From CAYMPH01 sp964392365 (GTDB lineage: Bacteria > Spirochaetota > UBA4802 > UBA5550): a stretch of 64,000 bases of DNA. Where the stretch lies: positions 22,377 to 86,376 of the forward strand of contig CAYMPH010000018.1 of assembly GCA_964392365.1 (NCBI GenBank). The letters are read 5' to 3'. A model generated the notes under the pieces. The model was not told the origin of the DNA. It ran no database searches and saw only the letters and a program-made list of their open reading frames with translations. The first letter of the stretch is position 1. Each line of letters opens with the position of its first letter. Shown here in pieces: positions 27,256 through 35,815 of this stretch. A program made the translations under genes and the position numbers.

Positions 27256-27615
27256 ATGAAAACCCATTCCAGTGATCTGCTGAAAATAGAAATTGATGAA
27301 ACCAAAGACAGCATCGTGATAAAATGGCTTGGAAAAAGTACTGCACGTGACCCGGGTGATTTTATTATTCCAATACTCACTGATGAACTTAAAAAAGCCG
27401 GCGGTGATATTCACGTCATCCTTGATTTCTGTGATCTTGAATATATGAATTCATCTACAATGACTCCAATATCAAAGATACTTGAGAGTGCCAGATCAGG
27501 GAAATCCCGTGTTTCAATACATTACAGCAAATCAGTAAACTGGCAGGAACTGAATTTTTCTGCTTTGAAAATATTTGAAACTAAAGACAAACGCATTGAG
27601 ATAGCCGGTAAATAA
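27256..27615 (+). CDS. STAS-like partner-switch protein (slr1659-type)
   Basis: The protein is 119 aa with alternating strands and helices. Its core DFCDLEYMNSSTMTPISKIL (residues 57-76) corresponds to the phospho-Ser loop of RsbV/SpoIIAA proteins, where the motif is usually DSSG; here it is NSST (S66, S67, T68). I recall similar small proteins of cyanobacteria (slr1659 type) that sit next to an RsbW-like ATPase, but I cannot verify the match. It begins 21 bases after the ATPase gene and ends 2 bases before the methyltransferase gene, so all three are one unit. The natural guess is that its phosphorylation state controls the neighbour enzyme. Confidence 0.65.
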   Translation: MKTHSSDLLKIEIDETKDSIVIKWLGKSTARDPGDFIIPILTDELKKAGGDIHVILDFCDLEYMNSSTMTPISKILESARSGKSRVSIHYSKSVNWQELNFSALKIFETKDKRIEIAGK

Positions 27616-27617
27616 GA

Positions 27618-29006
27618 ATGACAGTAAAAGAAATATATGATGGCGTTTTACTCACTGAAAACGGAAATATTCAGGTTAAAATAAAATATATATCCAGAGT
27701 AACTGTTTCTGTGGATTTCCCTGATGACAAAAAAGTTCAGCACGGGGATGAATTCAATGGGTTCATACTTTCAATCGGTGTTGATTTCCATGAGTTCGGA
27801 AGATGCAGGTATATCGTATCAGAGGAAGAAGGAAAATCCGGAGGCAGGCTTGTATTCCTGAATGATATTTATGATTTCAACTGCCTTTTTTTTGAAAAAA
27901 AAATTGTTACACTCGACAGCTTCCATAATAATCTGGCACTTGTTTTTTCACAGAGGGATAACCTCAATGAAACATTTGTCAAATATGTTGCTGACCTTAC
28001 CTTTGATCTGAAAGTTTACCGTCATTTTTTTAACGATATTGATGCAAAATATTTCAATGAAGATGAAAATACAAGGTCTATTCTTTTTAAAGTGGTTCTT
28101 GAAAAGGAAGGACGTAAATTTCTTGATTTTCTCGATGATAAGCTCAAAGAGCTGGAACGCGTAATTGCAGATTTCACCAGAGAGGATCACAGGCTCCATG
28201 GATTTTATCTCAGGAAACAGCTGTGGGATGTTATTGAGTGTTCAGAATTCATGCTGCACTGCAATCTCAGACCGAGAGGATATGCCGGAGATTCAGAGCT
28301 GATGCGGATGATATATGAAAATGATTACAGGGGAGATTCAACTTTCTCTAAAATTTTATACAAGTATTCTCTGGATCATCCCGGAGCTGTAGCTGTCAGA
28401 AACAGAAAAATAATGATACCTGAATATCTCAAATCTGTGGTAGATAATGGTAAATTTAAAGGCGGTATCTGCAAATTCATGTCTGTGGCTTGCGGGCCGG
28501 CATATGAGCTTTCTGATATATTTATTAACTCTGATGATACGGAAAAATATCATTGTACTCTTCTTGATCAGGATCCTGAAGCTCTTAAAGAAGCTGAAGA
28601 TAATATCATCAGAATTCAAAAAAAACTCGGAAGTCCGATACAGGTCAGGTATCTTGAAGATTCCGTGCGGACTATGCTTAGAACTCCGGACCTGTCAGAT
28701 CAATGGGGGCGTTTCCATTTTATATATTCCATGGGGCTTTTTGACTACCTGGCTCCTACAGTTGCCAAGGCTGTAATTGAAAAAATATATGATCTTCTCG
28801 AACCGGGCGGGCAGCTTCTAATTGGAAATTATCATCTACTTAATAAAAGCAAGTGGTTTATGGAATACTGGCATGACTGGGTGCTTTATTACCGCTCAGA
28901 GGAGGAATTCAAAGAAATTCTGAAAGATACCAATGCAGTTGATATTGATATACGTTTAGACGATTCGGGCAGTCAGATGTTTTTAAGTGCGAAAAAACCG
29001 GAATGA
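27618..29006 (+). CDS. SAM-dependent methyltransferase with a PilZ-like N-terminal region and a PRGYAGD motif
   Basis: The protein is 462 aa. Residues 1-95 are beta-rich and look like a degenerate PilZ domain (the RxxxR switch is not clear). Residues 100-210 are helical. RPRGYAGDSELM (218-229) and AVRNRK (258-264) are the hallmark of a methyltransferase family annotated as extracellular-factor 3-hydroxypalmitate methyl ester biosynthesis. The SAM site follows with VACGPAYE (290-297), LLDQD (315-319) and YSMGLFDYL (370-378). It is translated directly after the STAS-like gene (2-base gap). If the family name holds, it could make a diffusible fatty-acid methyl ester signal under partner-switch control. 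That product is unproven here. Confidence 0.72.
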   Translation: MTVKEIYDGVLLTENGNIQVKIKYISRVTVSVDFPDDKKVQHGDEFNGFILSIGVDFHEFGRCRYIVSEEEGKSGGRLVFLNDIYDFNCLFFEKKIVTLDSFHNNLALVFSQRDNLNETFVKYVADLTFDLKVYRHFFNDIDAKYFNEDENTRSILFKVVLEKEGRKFLDFLDDKLKELERVIADFTREDHRLHGFYLRKQLWDVIECSEFMLHCNLRPRGYAGDSELMRMIYENDYRGDSTFSKILYKYSLDHPGAVAVRNRKIMIPEYLKSVVDNGKFKGGICKFMSVACGPAYELSDIFINSDDTEKYHCTLLDQDPEALKEAEDNIIRIQKKLGSPIQVRYLEDSVRTMLRTPDLSDQWGRFHFIYSMGLFDYLAPTVAKAVIEKIYDLLEPGGQLLIGNYHLLNKSKWFMEYWHDWVLYYRSEEEFKEILKDTNAVDIDIRLDDSGSQMFLSAKKPE

Positions 29007-29043
29007 ATAACCTGGCAGGACATATAAAACGGCAGGCGGAATA

Positions 29044-30396
29044 ATGGCTGAAAGCAGTAATATCGATCCGGAAAAAAATTTTTATGACAGCAATGATTTT
29101 AATGAATACCTTATAGCGATTATTCATGACTGGTCAAAAACTCTGACTACTCTTGCATATACGCTTGTTCCTCTTTTTTTTATTCTTGATTATTTCACCA
29201 TGCCGCGGGATCTCCTTCCGCGTTTCGCGTTCTACCGTGTTATTGCAACCATAATTGCTCTGATTCAGTTTGTTGTTGTTAAAAATACTAAGCCCAGCAA
29301 GTTTTCATACGTTCACGGATATCTTGTTTCATTAATACTCGGCGGTGTAATTGCACTTATGACAGTTGATCTCGGCGGATTCAGTTCGGGTTATTATGCT
29401 GGACTCAATCTTGTTATAATAGGAGTGAATATTCTTCTTCCATGGGAGACATACCATTCCGCCATCAACGGACTCATGACCATTCTTATGTATGTTGTTC
29501 TAAATGTGGTTTTTGGCGGAAATTTTAATGCAAATGATTTAACCAGCAATCTTTTTTTTATGAACGCGACTGTTATAATCGCTGTAAGCATTAATCTTGT
29601 ACGCAGCAAGCTTATTAAAAGAGAGTTTGCTCTGCGCTCTGAAGTCCAGAATGCAAGGGATGCCCTGTGGGGAGAAATGGAAGTAGCGAAAAAAATTCAA
29701 ACATCGCTGCTTCCGAAAAATAAACAAATCGGCAGTTATGAAATGGCTGCGATTATGGAACCTGCAGCAGAAATTGGAGGCGATTACTACGATGCCGTTA
29801 AAACAAATGCAGGTGAAAACTGGGTAATGATAGGAGATGTTTCTGGACATGGAGTTGAGTCAGGGCTTATTATGATGATGACACAAACAAGTATATTCTC
29901 AATTATCAATGACAGTTCGGGTCAACGTCCAAAGAATGTAATTAGTAATGTCAATTCTGTAATACGGAAAAATATTTCCAGGCTTGGCTCGAACATGTAT
30001 ATGACACTGTTCGTAATCAGGCTTGAGAATGATTCTGTGATGCTTGCAGGAAAGCATCAGGATATAATAATATACAGGGCAAAGACCGGAACAGTTGATG
30101 TAATACAGGTTCAGGGTACATGGATCGGTCTTGCGGATGATATTGCACCTTATCTGAATGATATGAAAATTGAGATTTCTGAAAACGATATAATGCTTCT
30201 TTTTACTGACGGGGTTACCGAGGCCATGAATGAAAAAGGTGAAATGTTCAATCAGGACCGTCTCATCGCTCTATTTAAAATTTATTCATCTTTATCTCCT
30301 GAGGCTATTGTCAGGAATATTGCTGACGATATCGGAAAATTTCAGGAAAAACAGAATGATGACATAACCCTTATAGCTTTGAAAAAAAACAGGTAA
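29044..30396 (+). CDS. Membrane SpoIIE-type protein phosphatase, second in the cluster
   Basis: The protein is 450 aa. Residues 35-190 are about six membrane segments with GYYAGLNLVIIGVNILLPW (116-134), a divergent version of the sensor in the neighbouring kinase and phosphatase. A linker (192-225) precedes the PPM/SpoIIE domain (228-448) with D247 (GGDYYD), D265 (GDVSGHG), D389 (FTDG) and D440 (NDDITLI). It begins 37 bases after the methyltransferase gene. A STAS antagonist gene follows at 30555, a probable substrate. It may act on either of the two STAS-type proteins of the run. Confidence 0.88.
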   Translation: MAESSNIDPEKNFYDSNDFNEYLIAIIHDWSKTLTTLAYTLVPLFFILDYFTMPRDLLPRFAFYRVIATIIALIQFVVVKNTKPSKFSYVHGYLVSLILGGVIALMTVDLGGFSSGYYAGLNLVIIGVNILLPWETYHSAINGLMTILMYVVLNVVFGGNFNANDLTSNLFFMNATVIIAVSINLVRSKLIKREFALRSEVQNARDALWGEMEVAKKIQTSLLPKNKQIGSYEMAAIMEPAAEIGGDYYDAVKTNAGENWVMIGDVSGHGVESGLIMMMTQTSIFSIINDSSGQRPKNVISNVNSVIRKNISRLGSNMYMTLFVIRLENDSVMLAGKHQDIIIYRAKTGTVDVIQVQGTWIGLADDIAPYLNDMKIEISENDIMLLFTDGVTEAMNEKGEMFNQDRLIALFKIYSSLSPEAIVRNIADDIGKFQEKQNDDITLIALKKNR

Positions 30397-30554
30397 ACTA
30401 TAAAAAAATAACTTAATGAGCTTGCAGTATTTGAAAAATAAAGAGTATATAATTGTCAGTAAAATCAGTAAGATTCTTGACATATTAACTCGGAATGTGT
30501 AAGATAAATATAATTTTTTATAAGTAAATTTAACCGTATATTACAGGAGTTCCA

Positions 30555-30947
30555 GTGAGTATTGAAGTTGAAATTATAAAAGTTACAGCTGTTTCGATTG
30601 ATGTAATAGATTATGATATTCTGATCTTCAAAATTAATCCGGAAAAAAGAATCAATTCCGACAACTCAAATGAGCTGTGGATTCTTCTTAATACGCTTAT
30701 TGACGCCGGAGTTAAAAAGATTCTTGTTGATTTAAAGTACGTGGAATATGTAGACAGTTCAGGTATCGGTATTTTTATTAATGCGACAAAAAAAATACGG
30801 AAGAAGCAGGGGGATCTGGTTCTCGCCAATACCTCCAAGGAAATAAAGGAAATTTTTAAAGTAATCAATCTCCAGAATTTTATTAAAATATATAATACTG
30901 ATGCGGAAGCATCTAATTATTTCAGGCTTTCTTTCCCTTCTGAATAA
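30555..30947 (+). CDS. STAS-domain anti-sigma-factor antagonist (RsbV/SpoIIAA-like)
   Basis: The start is GTG at 30555 after AGGAG. The 130-aa protein is a single STAS domain with the phosphorylation loop VEYVDSSGIGIF (S68, S69), exactly the SpoIIAA arrangement, and LANTSKEIKEIFKVINL in the later helix. The N-terminal 25 residues are an extra strand. In partner switching the unphosphorylated form binds the ATPase and frees its target. It is separated from the phosphatase gene by 158 bases, so it may have its own promoter. The nearest ATPase candidate is at 26749. Confidence 0.88.
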   Translation: MSIEVEIIKVTAVSIDVIDYDILIFKINPEKRINSDNSNELWILLNTLIDAGVKKILVDLKYVEYVDSSGIGIFINATKKIRKKQGDLVLANTSKEIKEIFKVINLQNFIKIYNTDAEASNYFRLSFPSE

Positions 30948-31016
30948 ACCGCAGTATTTAATTTCTTTTATAAATATATAGATAATATTAAAATCATAAA
31001 AGGTGATAATCTGGAA

Positions 31017-31256
31017 TTGCTTGAACTGATATTTGGACTTTTTTTCGGATTTATTGAAATATTAGATTTTATTCTTACAGTCATCGATGCAGTTAGCTGG
31101 ATAAAAAGCAGAAGCAACAGAAAAGAAATAAAAAATGCAAGAATAAACAAACTGTCTATCCCTAAAAGAAATTTATGGAATAGAATCTTTCTTGTTCTGA
31201 CTCCAATTGTAATCATTCTCAGTCTGCTTATAATATGGAAGTATTTTGTTTTATAG
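31017..31256 (+). CDS. Small membrane protein, unknown
   Basis: The protein is 79 aa with a TTG start at 31017 after AGGTGAT at 31001-31007. It has two hydrophobic segments (residues 1-28 and 57-77) around a basic loop rich in Arg and Lys. No family is recognised. Its 3' end overlaps the convergent recQ gene by 6 bases. The start assignment and even the gene itself are tentative, although the hydrophobic-basic-hydrophobic layout and ribosome site support it. Confidence 0.5.
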   Translation: MLELIFGLFFGFIEILDFILTVIDAVSWIKSRSNRKEIKNARINKLSIPKRNLWNRIFLVLTPIVIILSLLIIWKYFVL

Positions 31257-33080
31257 CTGGAATTTATTTTTTTCTTCTATATTATTTAATGAGCAGTATT
31301 CTCTGATTAAGCCCGTAAATATGCTGCCATAGCGTTCATATTTATTTAAGCCTACGCCGTAGATGTTCATCATTGCAGATTTCTGCTGAGGGAAATACGC
31401 TGACATCTCTATCAGTGTTTTATCAGAAAATATGATATATGGCGGGATGTTTTCCTGGTCTGCGAGTTCCTTCCTTTTTTTACGCAGGATATTAAACAAT
31501 TCCGTATCGTGATCCTGATTTATTCTTTCCGGGGCTTTATCTGTTTTTTTAATATCATCCATAACAGGCGCTTGAATTTTTTCTGTTCCTTTCATTATGC
31601 TGTATCCGCGCTGAGTGATTTTTAATATTCCGAAGTTATCAGCGTCCTGTATGAGTGCACCTTCTCTTATAAACTGCCGTGCTAGATGCTGCCAGTATTT
31701 TTTTGAATAGTCTTTTGATATGCCCCAGGTCGGAAGTTTGTGATGCCCGAAGTCTATAACTTTTTTTGATTCTGAACCTCTAAGTATATCTATAACATGG
31801 CTCATGCCGAATCTTTCATCAGTTCTTTTGACGCACGAAAGGAACATCTGGGCCTTAACTGAAACATCTTCCATCGGCACAGCACTGCCGGTGCAGTTGT
31901 CGCAGGCCCCGCAGTTTTTTATGCTGTAATCCTCGCCGAAATATTTTATCAGAGGGATACGCCTGCATGAATTTGATTCAGCATAATCGATAAGCCTTGC
32001 CAGGTGATGGTTTGCTATTTTCTTTTCGTTTTCATTTTCTTTCTGGTCGATGAAATATTTAATTTTCCGTATGTCGGAATAACTGTATAGCAAAAGGCAA
32101 TTTGCCGGAAGACCATCACGTCCGGCTCTTCCAGTTTCCTGATAATATGATTCAATGCTTTTCGGCAGGTCATGATGAATGACAAATCTTACATTAGTTT
32201 TATGTATTCCCATGCCGAATGCAATGGTTGCAACGACAATCTGCACCTCATCCTTGATGAATAATTCCTGGTTGCTCTTCCGCTCTTCGTCTGAGAGTCC
32301 TGCGTGATATGGTCTGACTGAATATCCGAGTTCCTGGAGCTTTTCTGAAAGAGTGTCTACCTGATTCCTCGAAAAACAATAAATTATTCCGGACTGTGAA
32401 GGAAATTTATTTAAGAAGTCAAGTGTCTGCTGCATGGAATTCTGCTTGGGAATAACCTGGAAAAAAAGATTCTCCCTGTTGAAGCTTGCTATGAAACTGT
32501 TTGAATCGTTCATATCAAGATTTTTCAGGATGTCTTTTCTCACCCTCTCAGTTGCAGTTGCAGTAAGAGCTACGCAAACCGCTGTTGGGATTTTTTTTCT
32601 GAATTTTATAATCTGCCTGTATTCCGGACGGAAATCGTGTCCCCATTCAGAAATACAGTGAGCCTCATCTATCGCAATGCAGTCAACCTGTAATGAAAAA
32701 AGCATCTCGGATATGTCAGGTTTAACGAGTGTTTCAGGTGCAACATATAGAAGCTTTACTTTGTTATTACGGACAAGGTTTTTGTTTTCATGATATTCCT
32801 CGAGATCAAGAGAACTGTTAAGCATTACTGCCGGTATATTGAGAAGCTTCAGCTGGTCTATCTGGTCCTTCATGAGCGATATAAGCGGTGACACTACTAT
32901 AGTCAGCCCGTTGAACAGCATAGCCGGAATCTGGTAGCAGATTGATTTTCCGCCGCCGGTCGGCATTAAAACCAGTGTATCTTTTTTATCAAGAACTGAT
33001 TTAATTATTTCTTCCTGAAGTGATTTGAATTCATCATATCCGAAAGTTTCTTTTAATATTTTATTAGCGCGGTTTATCAT
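31251..33080 (-). CDS. recQ: ATP-dependent DNA helicase RecQ
   Basis: RecQ unwinds recombination and repair intermediates 3' to 5'. The protein is 609 aa, the typical length. Walker A TGGGKS is at residues 41-46 and DEAH at 138-141. The helicase C domain has ETGRAGRDG near 315-323. The zinc-binding cysteines are C372, C390, C393 and C396, then a winged helix (about 405-495) and an HRDC domain (about 528-600). It is a single gene on the minus strand, and its end overlaps the preceding small gene by 6 bases. Confidence 0.95.
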   Translation of the reverse strand: MINRANKILKETFGYDEFKSLQEEIIKSVLDKKDTLVLMPTGGGKSICYQIPAMLFNGLTIVVSPLISLMKDQIDQLKLLNIPAVMLNSSLDLEEYHENKNLVRNNKVKLLYVAPETLVKPDISEMLFSLQVDCIAIDEAHCISEWGHDFRPEYRQIIKFRKKIPTAVCVALTATATERVRKDILKNLDMNDSNSFIASFNRENLFFQVIPKQNSMQQTLDFLNKFPSQSGIIYCFSRNQVDTLSEKLQELGYSVRPYHAGLSDEERKSNQELFIKDEVQIVVATIAFGMGIHKTNVRFVIHHDLPKSIESYYQETGRAGRDGLPANCLLLYSYSDIRKIKYFIDQKENENEKKIANHHLARLIDYAESNSCRRIPLIKYFGEDYSIKNCGACDNCTGSAVPMEDVSVKAQMFLSCVKRTDERFGMSHVIDILRGSESKKVIDFGHHKLPTWGISKDYSKKYWQHLARQFIREGALIQDADNFGILKITQRGYSIMKGTEKIQAPVMDDIKKTDKAPERINQDHDTELFNILRKKRKELADQENIPPYIIFSDKTLIEMSAYFPQQKSAMMNIYGVGLNKYERYGSIFTGLIREYCSLNNIEEKNKFQL

Positions 33081-33216
33081 ATTATTTTTTAATCTATTAA
33101 ATCCCTTTATTATTAATACGAATATGATTCAATTATTGTAAATTATTTAAATAAAAAAATTCATGAATGAATAATGCAAATCAATTTTTTAATTGCCTTT
33201 TGGATTCTTTGTGGGA

Positions 33217-33377
33217 ATAATATTTCTTTAGGACAAGCCCCCCATCCCCCAGAGGGGCGGAAGAAATATTATAAATAATCACTTCTTTAATAATTTGAAT
33301 TTTATTATTTTTGTAATGTTAGCCATATTATTTATAACATTTTAATCTCGCCCCTTTTGGGGGACGGGGGGAGATTA
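33217..33377. repeat. Pair of GC-rich extragenic palindromic units in inverted orientation
   Basis: The 391-base gap 33081-33471 has no gene. Unit one has 12-bp arms ATAATATTTCTT (33217-33228) and AAGAAATATTAT (33261-33272) around a core of C- and G-runs. Unit two has arms TAATCTC (33343-33349) and GAGATTA (33371-33377) around a core CGCCCCTTTTGGGGGACGGG. The core of unit one, read on the minus strand, closely matches the core of unit two. They are therefore two copies of one repeat family facing each other. Confidence 0.6.
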
Positions 33378-33471
33378 TTGAATTAGAATCATTTTCAAAA
33401 ATATCCGGAATAAACCTGATATTAATAAAATTAAACTTGATTATTTTAAAATATGAAATAATTATAATAAA

Positions 33472-34908
33472 ATGAAAACAGAATATTTAAAATATAATTC
33501 CGGCACTGGTTTTTCGATGAAATTCTCCAGAGAGCTTGAATCCGATTTTGAGGATTTTTATTTTGAAAAATCAATCCGTACAACAAGAATAGCGCTTATT
33601 CTCGGTGCTGTTCTATATTCGCTTTTTGCCTTTCTTGATATAGTAATCGCTCCTATTGAAATTCATAAAATATGGATTATACGTTTTCTGGTGGTGGTTC
33701 CACTGCTTATTCTTTTATTTGCAGCAAGTTTTTTAAATGCTTTCAGAAAATATATGCAGCCTTTAACAGCATTGGTTTCCATGGCTGCAGGACTCGGGAT
33801 TCTGGCAATAATATCTATTGCTTCTGAAGCGGAAGGAAAGTTCTATTATTATGCAGGATTAATTCTTGTTATTATGTGGACTTATACCCTGGTTCGACTC
33901 CGTTTTATTTATGCAACCGCTGTGTGCTGGATTCTGGTTATTATTTATGAATTGATCAATTTATTTTATTTTCAGATGTTTGATTCCGGTGAAACCCGCA
34001 AGATTTTTTTTAACAATAATTTCTTTTTTATTTCATCAAATATTATAGGGATGTTTGCAGGATATCTGCTGGAGCTGTATACAAGAAATGATTTCCTCTA
34101 TAAAATTAAACTTTCTGAAAAGCAGGAAGAGCTCCAGATAGATCGTGATGAATTAAAAGCCAATAATGAGCGATTTCAGAGCGATCTGGAAATGGCAAGA
34201 TCCCTTCAGGAATATCTGCTCCCAATGAAAAGCCCTTATCCTTTCATTAATTTTCTTTATAAACCAATGGAAGAGGTCGGCGGTGATTTATATGATTTTA
34301 TTACATTTAATGACGGGGAAAGGATCGGGCTTTTCATAAGCGATGTATCAGGTCATGGAGTCCCTTCAGCTTTTATTACTGCAATGATAATTACAGCAAT
34401 ACATGACCTGGATGAAATAAAACATAATCCTGCTGAATTTCTTCTCAGGCTCAATGAATCGCTTAATAATCTGATCGAAGAACATTATGCCACTGCATTT
34501 TACGGAATCTATAATCTCAAAGAGAAGAGTCTATTATATTCAAATGCAGGACACCCGCCACCAATTCTTATTTCAAAAGGAGTAATAACATTAATTGAAG
34601 GCGGAAAGAGCAAGCCGCTTGGGATTTTTGATTCTGAAACACTGAAGAAAATGAATGCACATTACACCAGCGCTGAAATAAAATTTCAACCAGGTGGCAG
34701 GATTCTTATTTACACAGACGGTATGATTGATGCAAAGAATGTTTCCAGCCGCGAGAGATATTCCAGTGTATTAACAGATAGAATTATTGAATTTTCAGGT
34801 TACGCATCTGATGAGTTTCTCAATGTTTTATTCAACGATATGATTTCCTTCTGCGGAAATGATAAACTTGATGATGATATATGCATGATCTGTCTTGATC
34901 TAAAGTAA
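33472..34908 (+). CDS. Membrane SpoIIE-type protein phosphatase, paralogue of the gene at 25170
   Basis: The protein is 478 aa and matches the 25170 product along its whole length. The same 6-TM sensor (residues 35-205) has the YYAGL, LVRLRF and NNNFFFISSNIIGM blocks, and a coiled-coil linker leads to a PPM/SpoIIE domain with VGGD, SDVSGHG, YTDG and DDDICM metal sites. No kinase, ATPase or STAS gene adjoins it, so it may act in trans on the 22-31 kb cluster. No good ribosome site is visible before the ATG. Confidence 0.9.
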   Translation: MKTEYLKYNSGTGFSMKFSRELESDFEDFYFEKSIRTTRIALILGAVLYSLFAFLDIVIAPIEIHKIWIIRFLVVVPLLILLFAASFLNAFRKYMQPLTALVSMAAGLGILAIISIASEAEGKFYYYAGLILVIMWTYTLVRLRFIYATAVCWILVIIYELINLFYFQMFDSGETRKIFFNNNFFFISSNIIGMFAGYLLELYTRNDFLYKIKLSEKQEELQIDRDELKANNERFQSDLEMARSLQEYLLPMKSPYPFINFLYKPMEEVGGDLYDFITFNDGERIGLFISDVSGHGVPSAFITAMIITAIHDLDEIKHNPAEFLLRLNESLNNLIEEHYATAFYGIYNLKEKSLLYSNAGHPPPILISKGVITLIEGGKSKPLGIFDSETLKKMNAHYTSAEIKFQPGGRILIYTDGMIDAKNVSSRERYSSVLTDRIIEFSGYASDEFLNVLFNDMISFCGNDKLDDDICMICLDLK

Positions 34909-35136
34909 TTTGATAAAAAATAGAGTTGACATAATTATTTAATGTAAAAAATTCAGAAATATTTTGAAACTGATTCAATATCAGAAACAAAAGTTAAATA
35001 TTTAAAATATCAGGTGTTAAATGTGAATATTTTTTTCTTGTTAGCTGCTTTAATTATACATCCGGCTTCTATCGAGATTTTAATTCCATAAAAAAAATTA
35101 TTTTTAGATGATGTCCCATTGTTTAATAAAATCATA

Positions 35137-35166
35137 TTGATTAAATATGATTTTGTAATATATAAT
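35137..35166 (+). promoter_or_regulatory. Probable sigma-70-type promoter for the tandem lipoprotein genes
   Basis: TTGATT (35137-35142) and TATAAT (35161-35166) are spaced by 18 bases. GGAGG at 35173-35177 and the ATG at 35185 follow closely, so the leader would be very short. Confidence 0.4.
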
Positions 35167-35184
35167 ATTAACGGAGGCCTTTAA

Positions 35185-35799
35185 ATGCTTAAAAAATTTA
35201 AAATCTTTTTTATTCTGCTATTGCCTTTAGCACTTATTTCCTGTGGTGGTCTTTCTCTGGTTAGGGATGAACTTCCGCCGGAATATATTAAAACAGATTA
35301 TAAAGAAAATACATTGCAGTGTATTGAATTTTCAAAAGATATGTTAAAATATCAGATTGATCAGTCCAGGCTGTCTATAAAAGAAGATACAGATATGTCG
35401 GATGCAGAAAAAAAAGTTTTTTTAGAAAGAATTAAAGGATTTGAGAAATATGAAGAAAATCGTTTTTACGGTGCAGTTTTAGGAAACTGGAATGCATACA
35501 TGGGCAGTAGAAAAGAAGAGCCTTTATTGAGGAGCATGCTTAATATAAAATTTTCAATTGTAACTGCAAATAACACACCTCTTATAGAAGATATTCTGCA
35601 GTTTAATCAGAAAATGGTTGTTACATCAAGAGGACAATATGGCGGTTATTCCACGAGCATTATGTATTACTATTACTGGTATATTAAAACTAAATTACCT
35701 GTAAATGCAAAAAATTTCAAGGATGCAGATAAACCCGTTAATCTTATTGTCACATATCCAAACGGGAAAACACAAGTCTATTCGATTTTGAAAAAATAA
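35185..35799 (+). CDS. Predicted lipoprotein A of a tandem pair
   Basis: The protein is 204 aa. Its signal peptide (residues 1-20) ends in lipobox LISC, followed by GG. The mature part has no known domain; its C-terminal third ends with YYYYWYIKT and PVNLIVTYPNGKTQVYSIL. The next gene encodes a diverged copy with the same closing block, so they arose by tandem duplication. GGAGG precedes the start. An envelope role is likely, but the function is unknown. Confidence 0.72.
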   Translation: MLKKFKIFFILLLPLALISCGGLSLVRDELPPEYIKTDYKENTLQCIEFSKDMLKYQIDQSRLSIKEDTDMSDAEKKVFLERIKGFEKYEENRFYGAVLGNWNAYMGSRKEEPLLRSMLNIKFSIVTANNTPLIEDILQFNQKMVVTSRGQYGGYSTSIMYYYYWYIKTKLPVNAKNFKDADKPVNLIVTYPNGKTQVYSILKK

Positions 35800-35815
35800 T
35801 TTGAGGATATATTTC

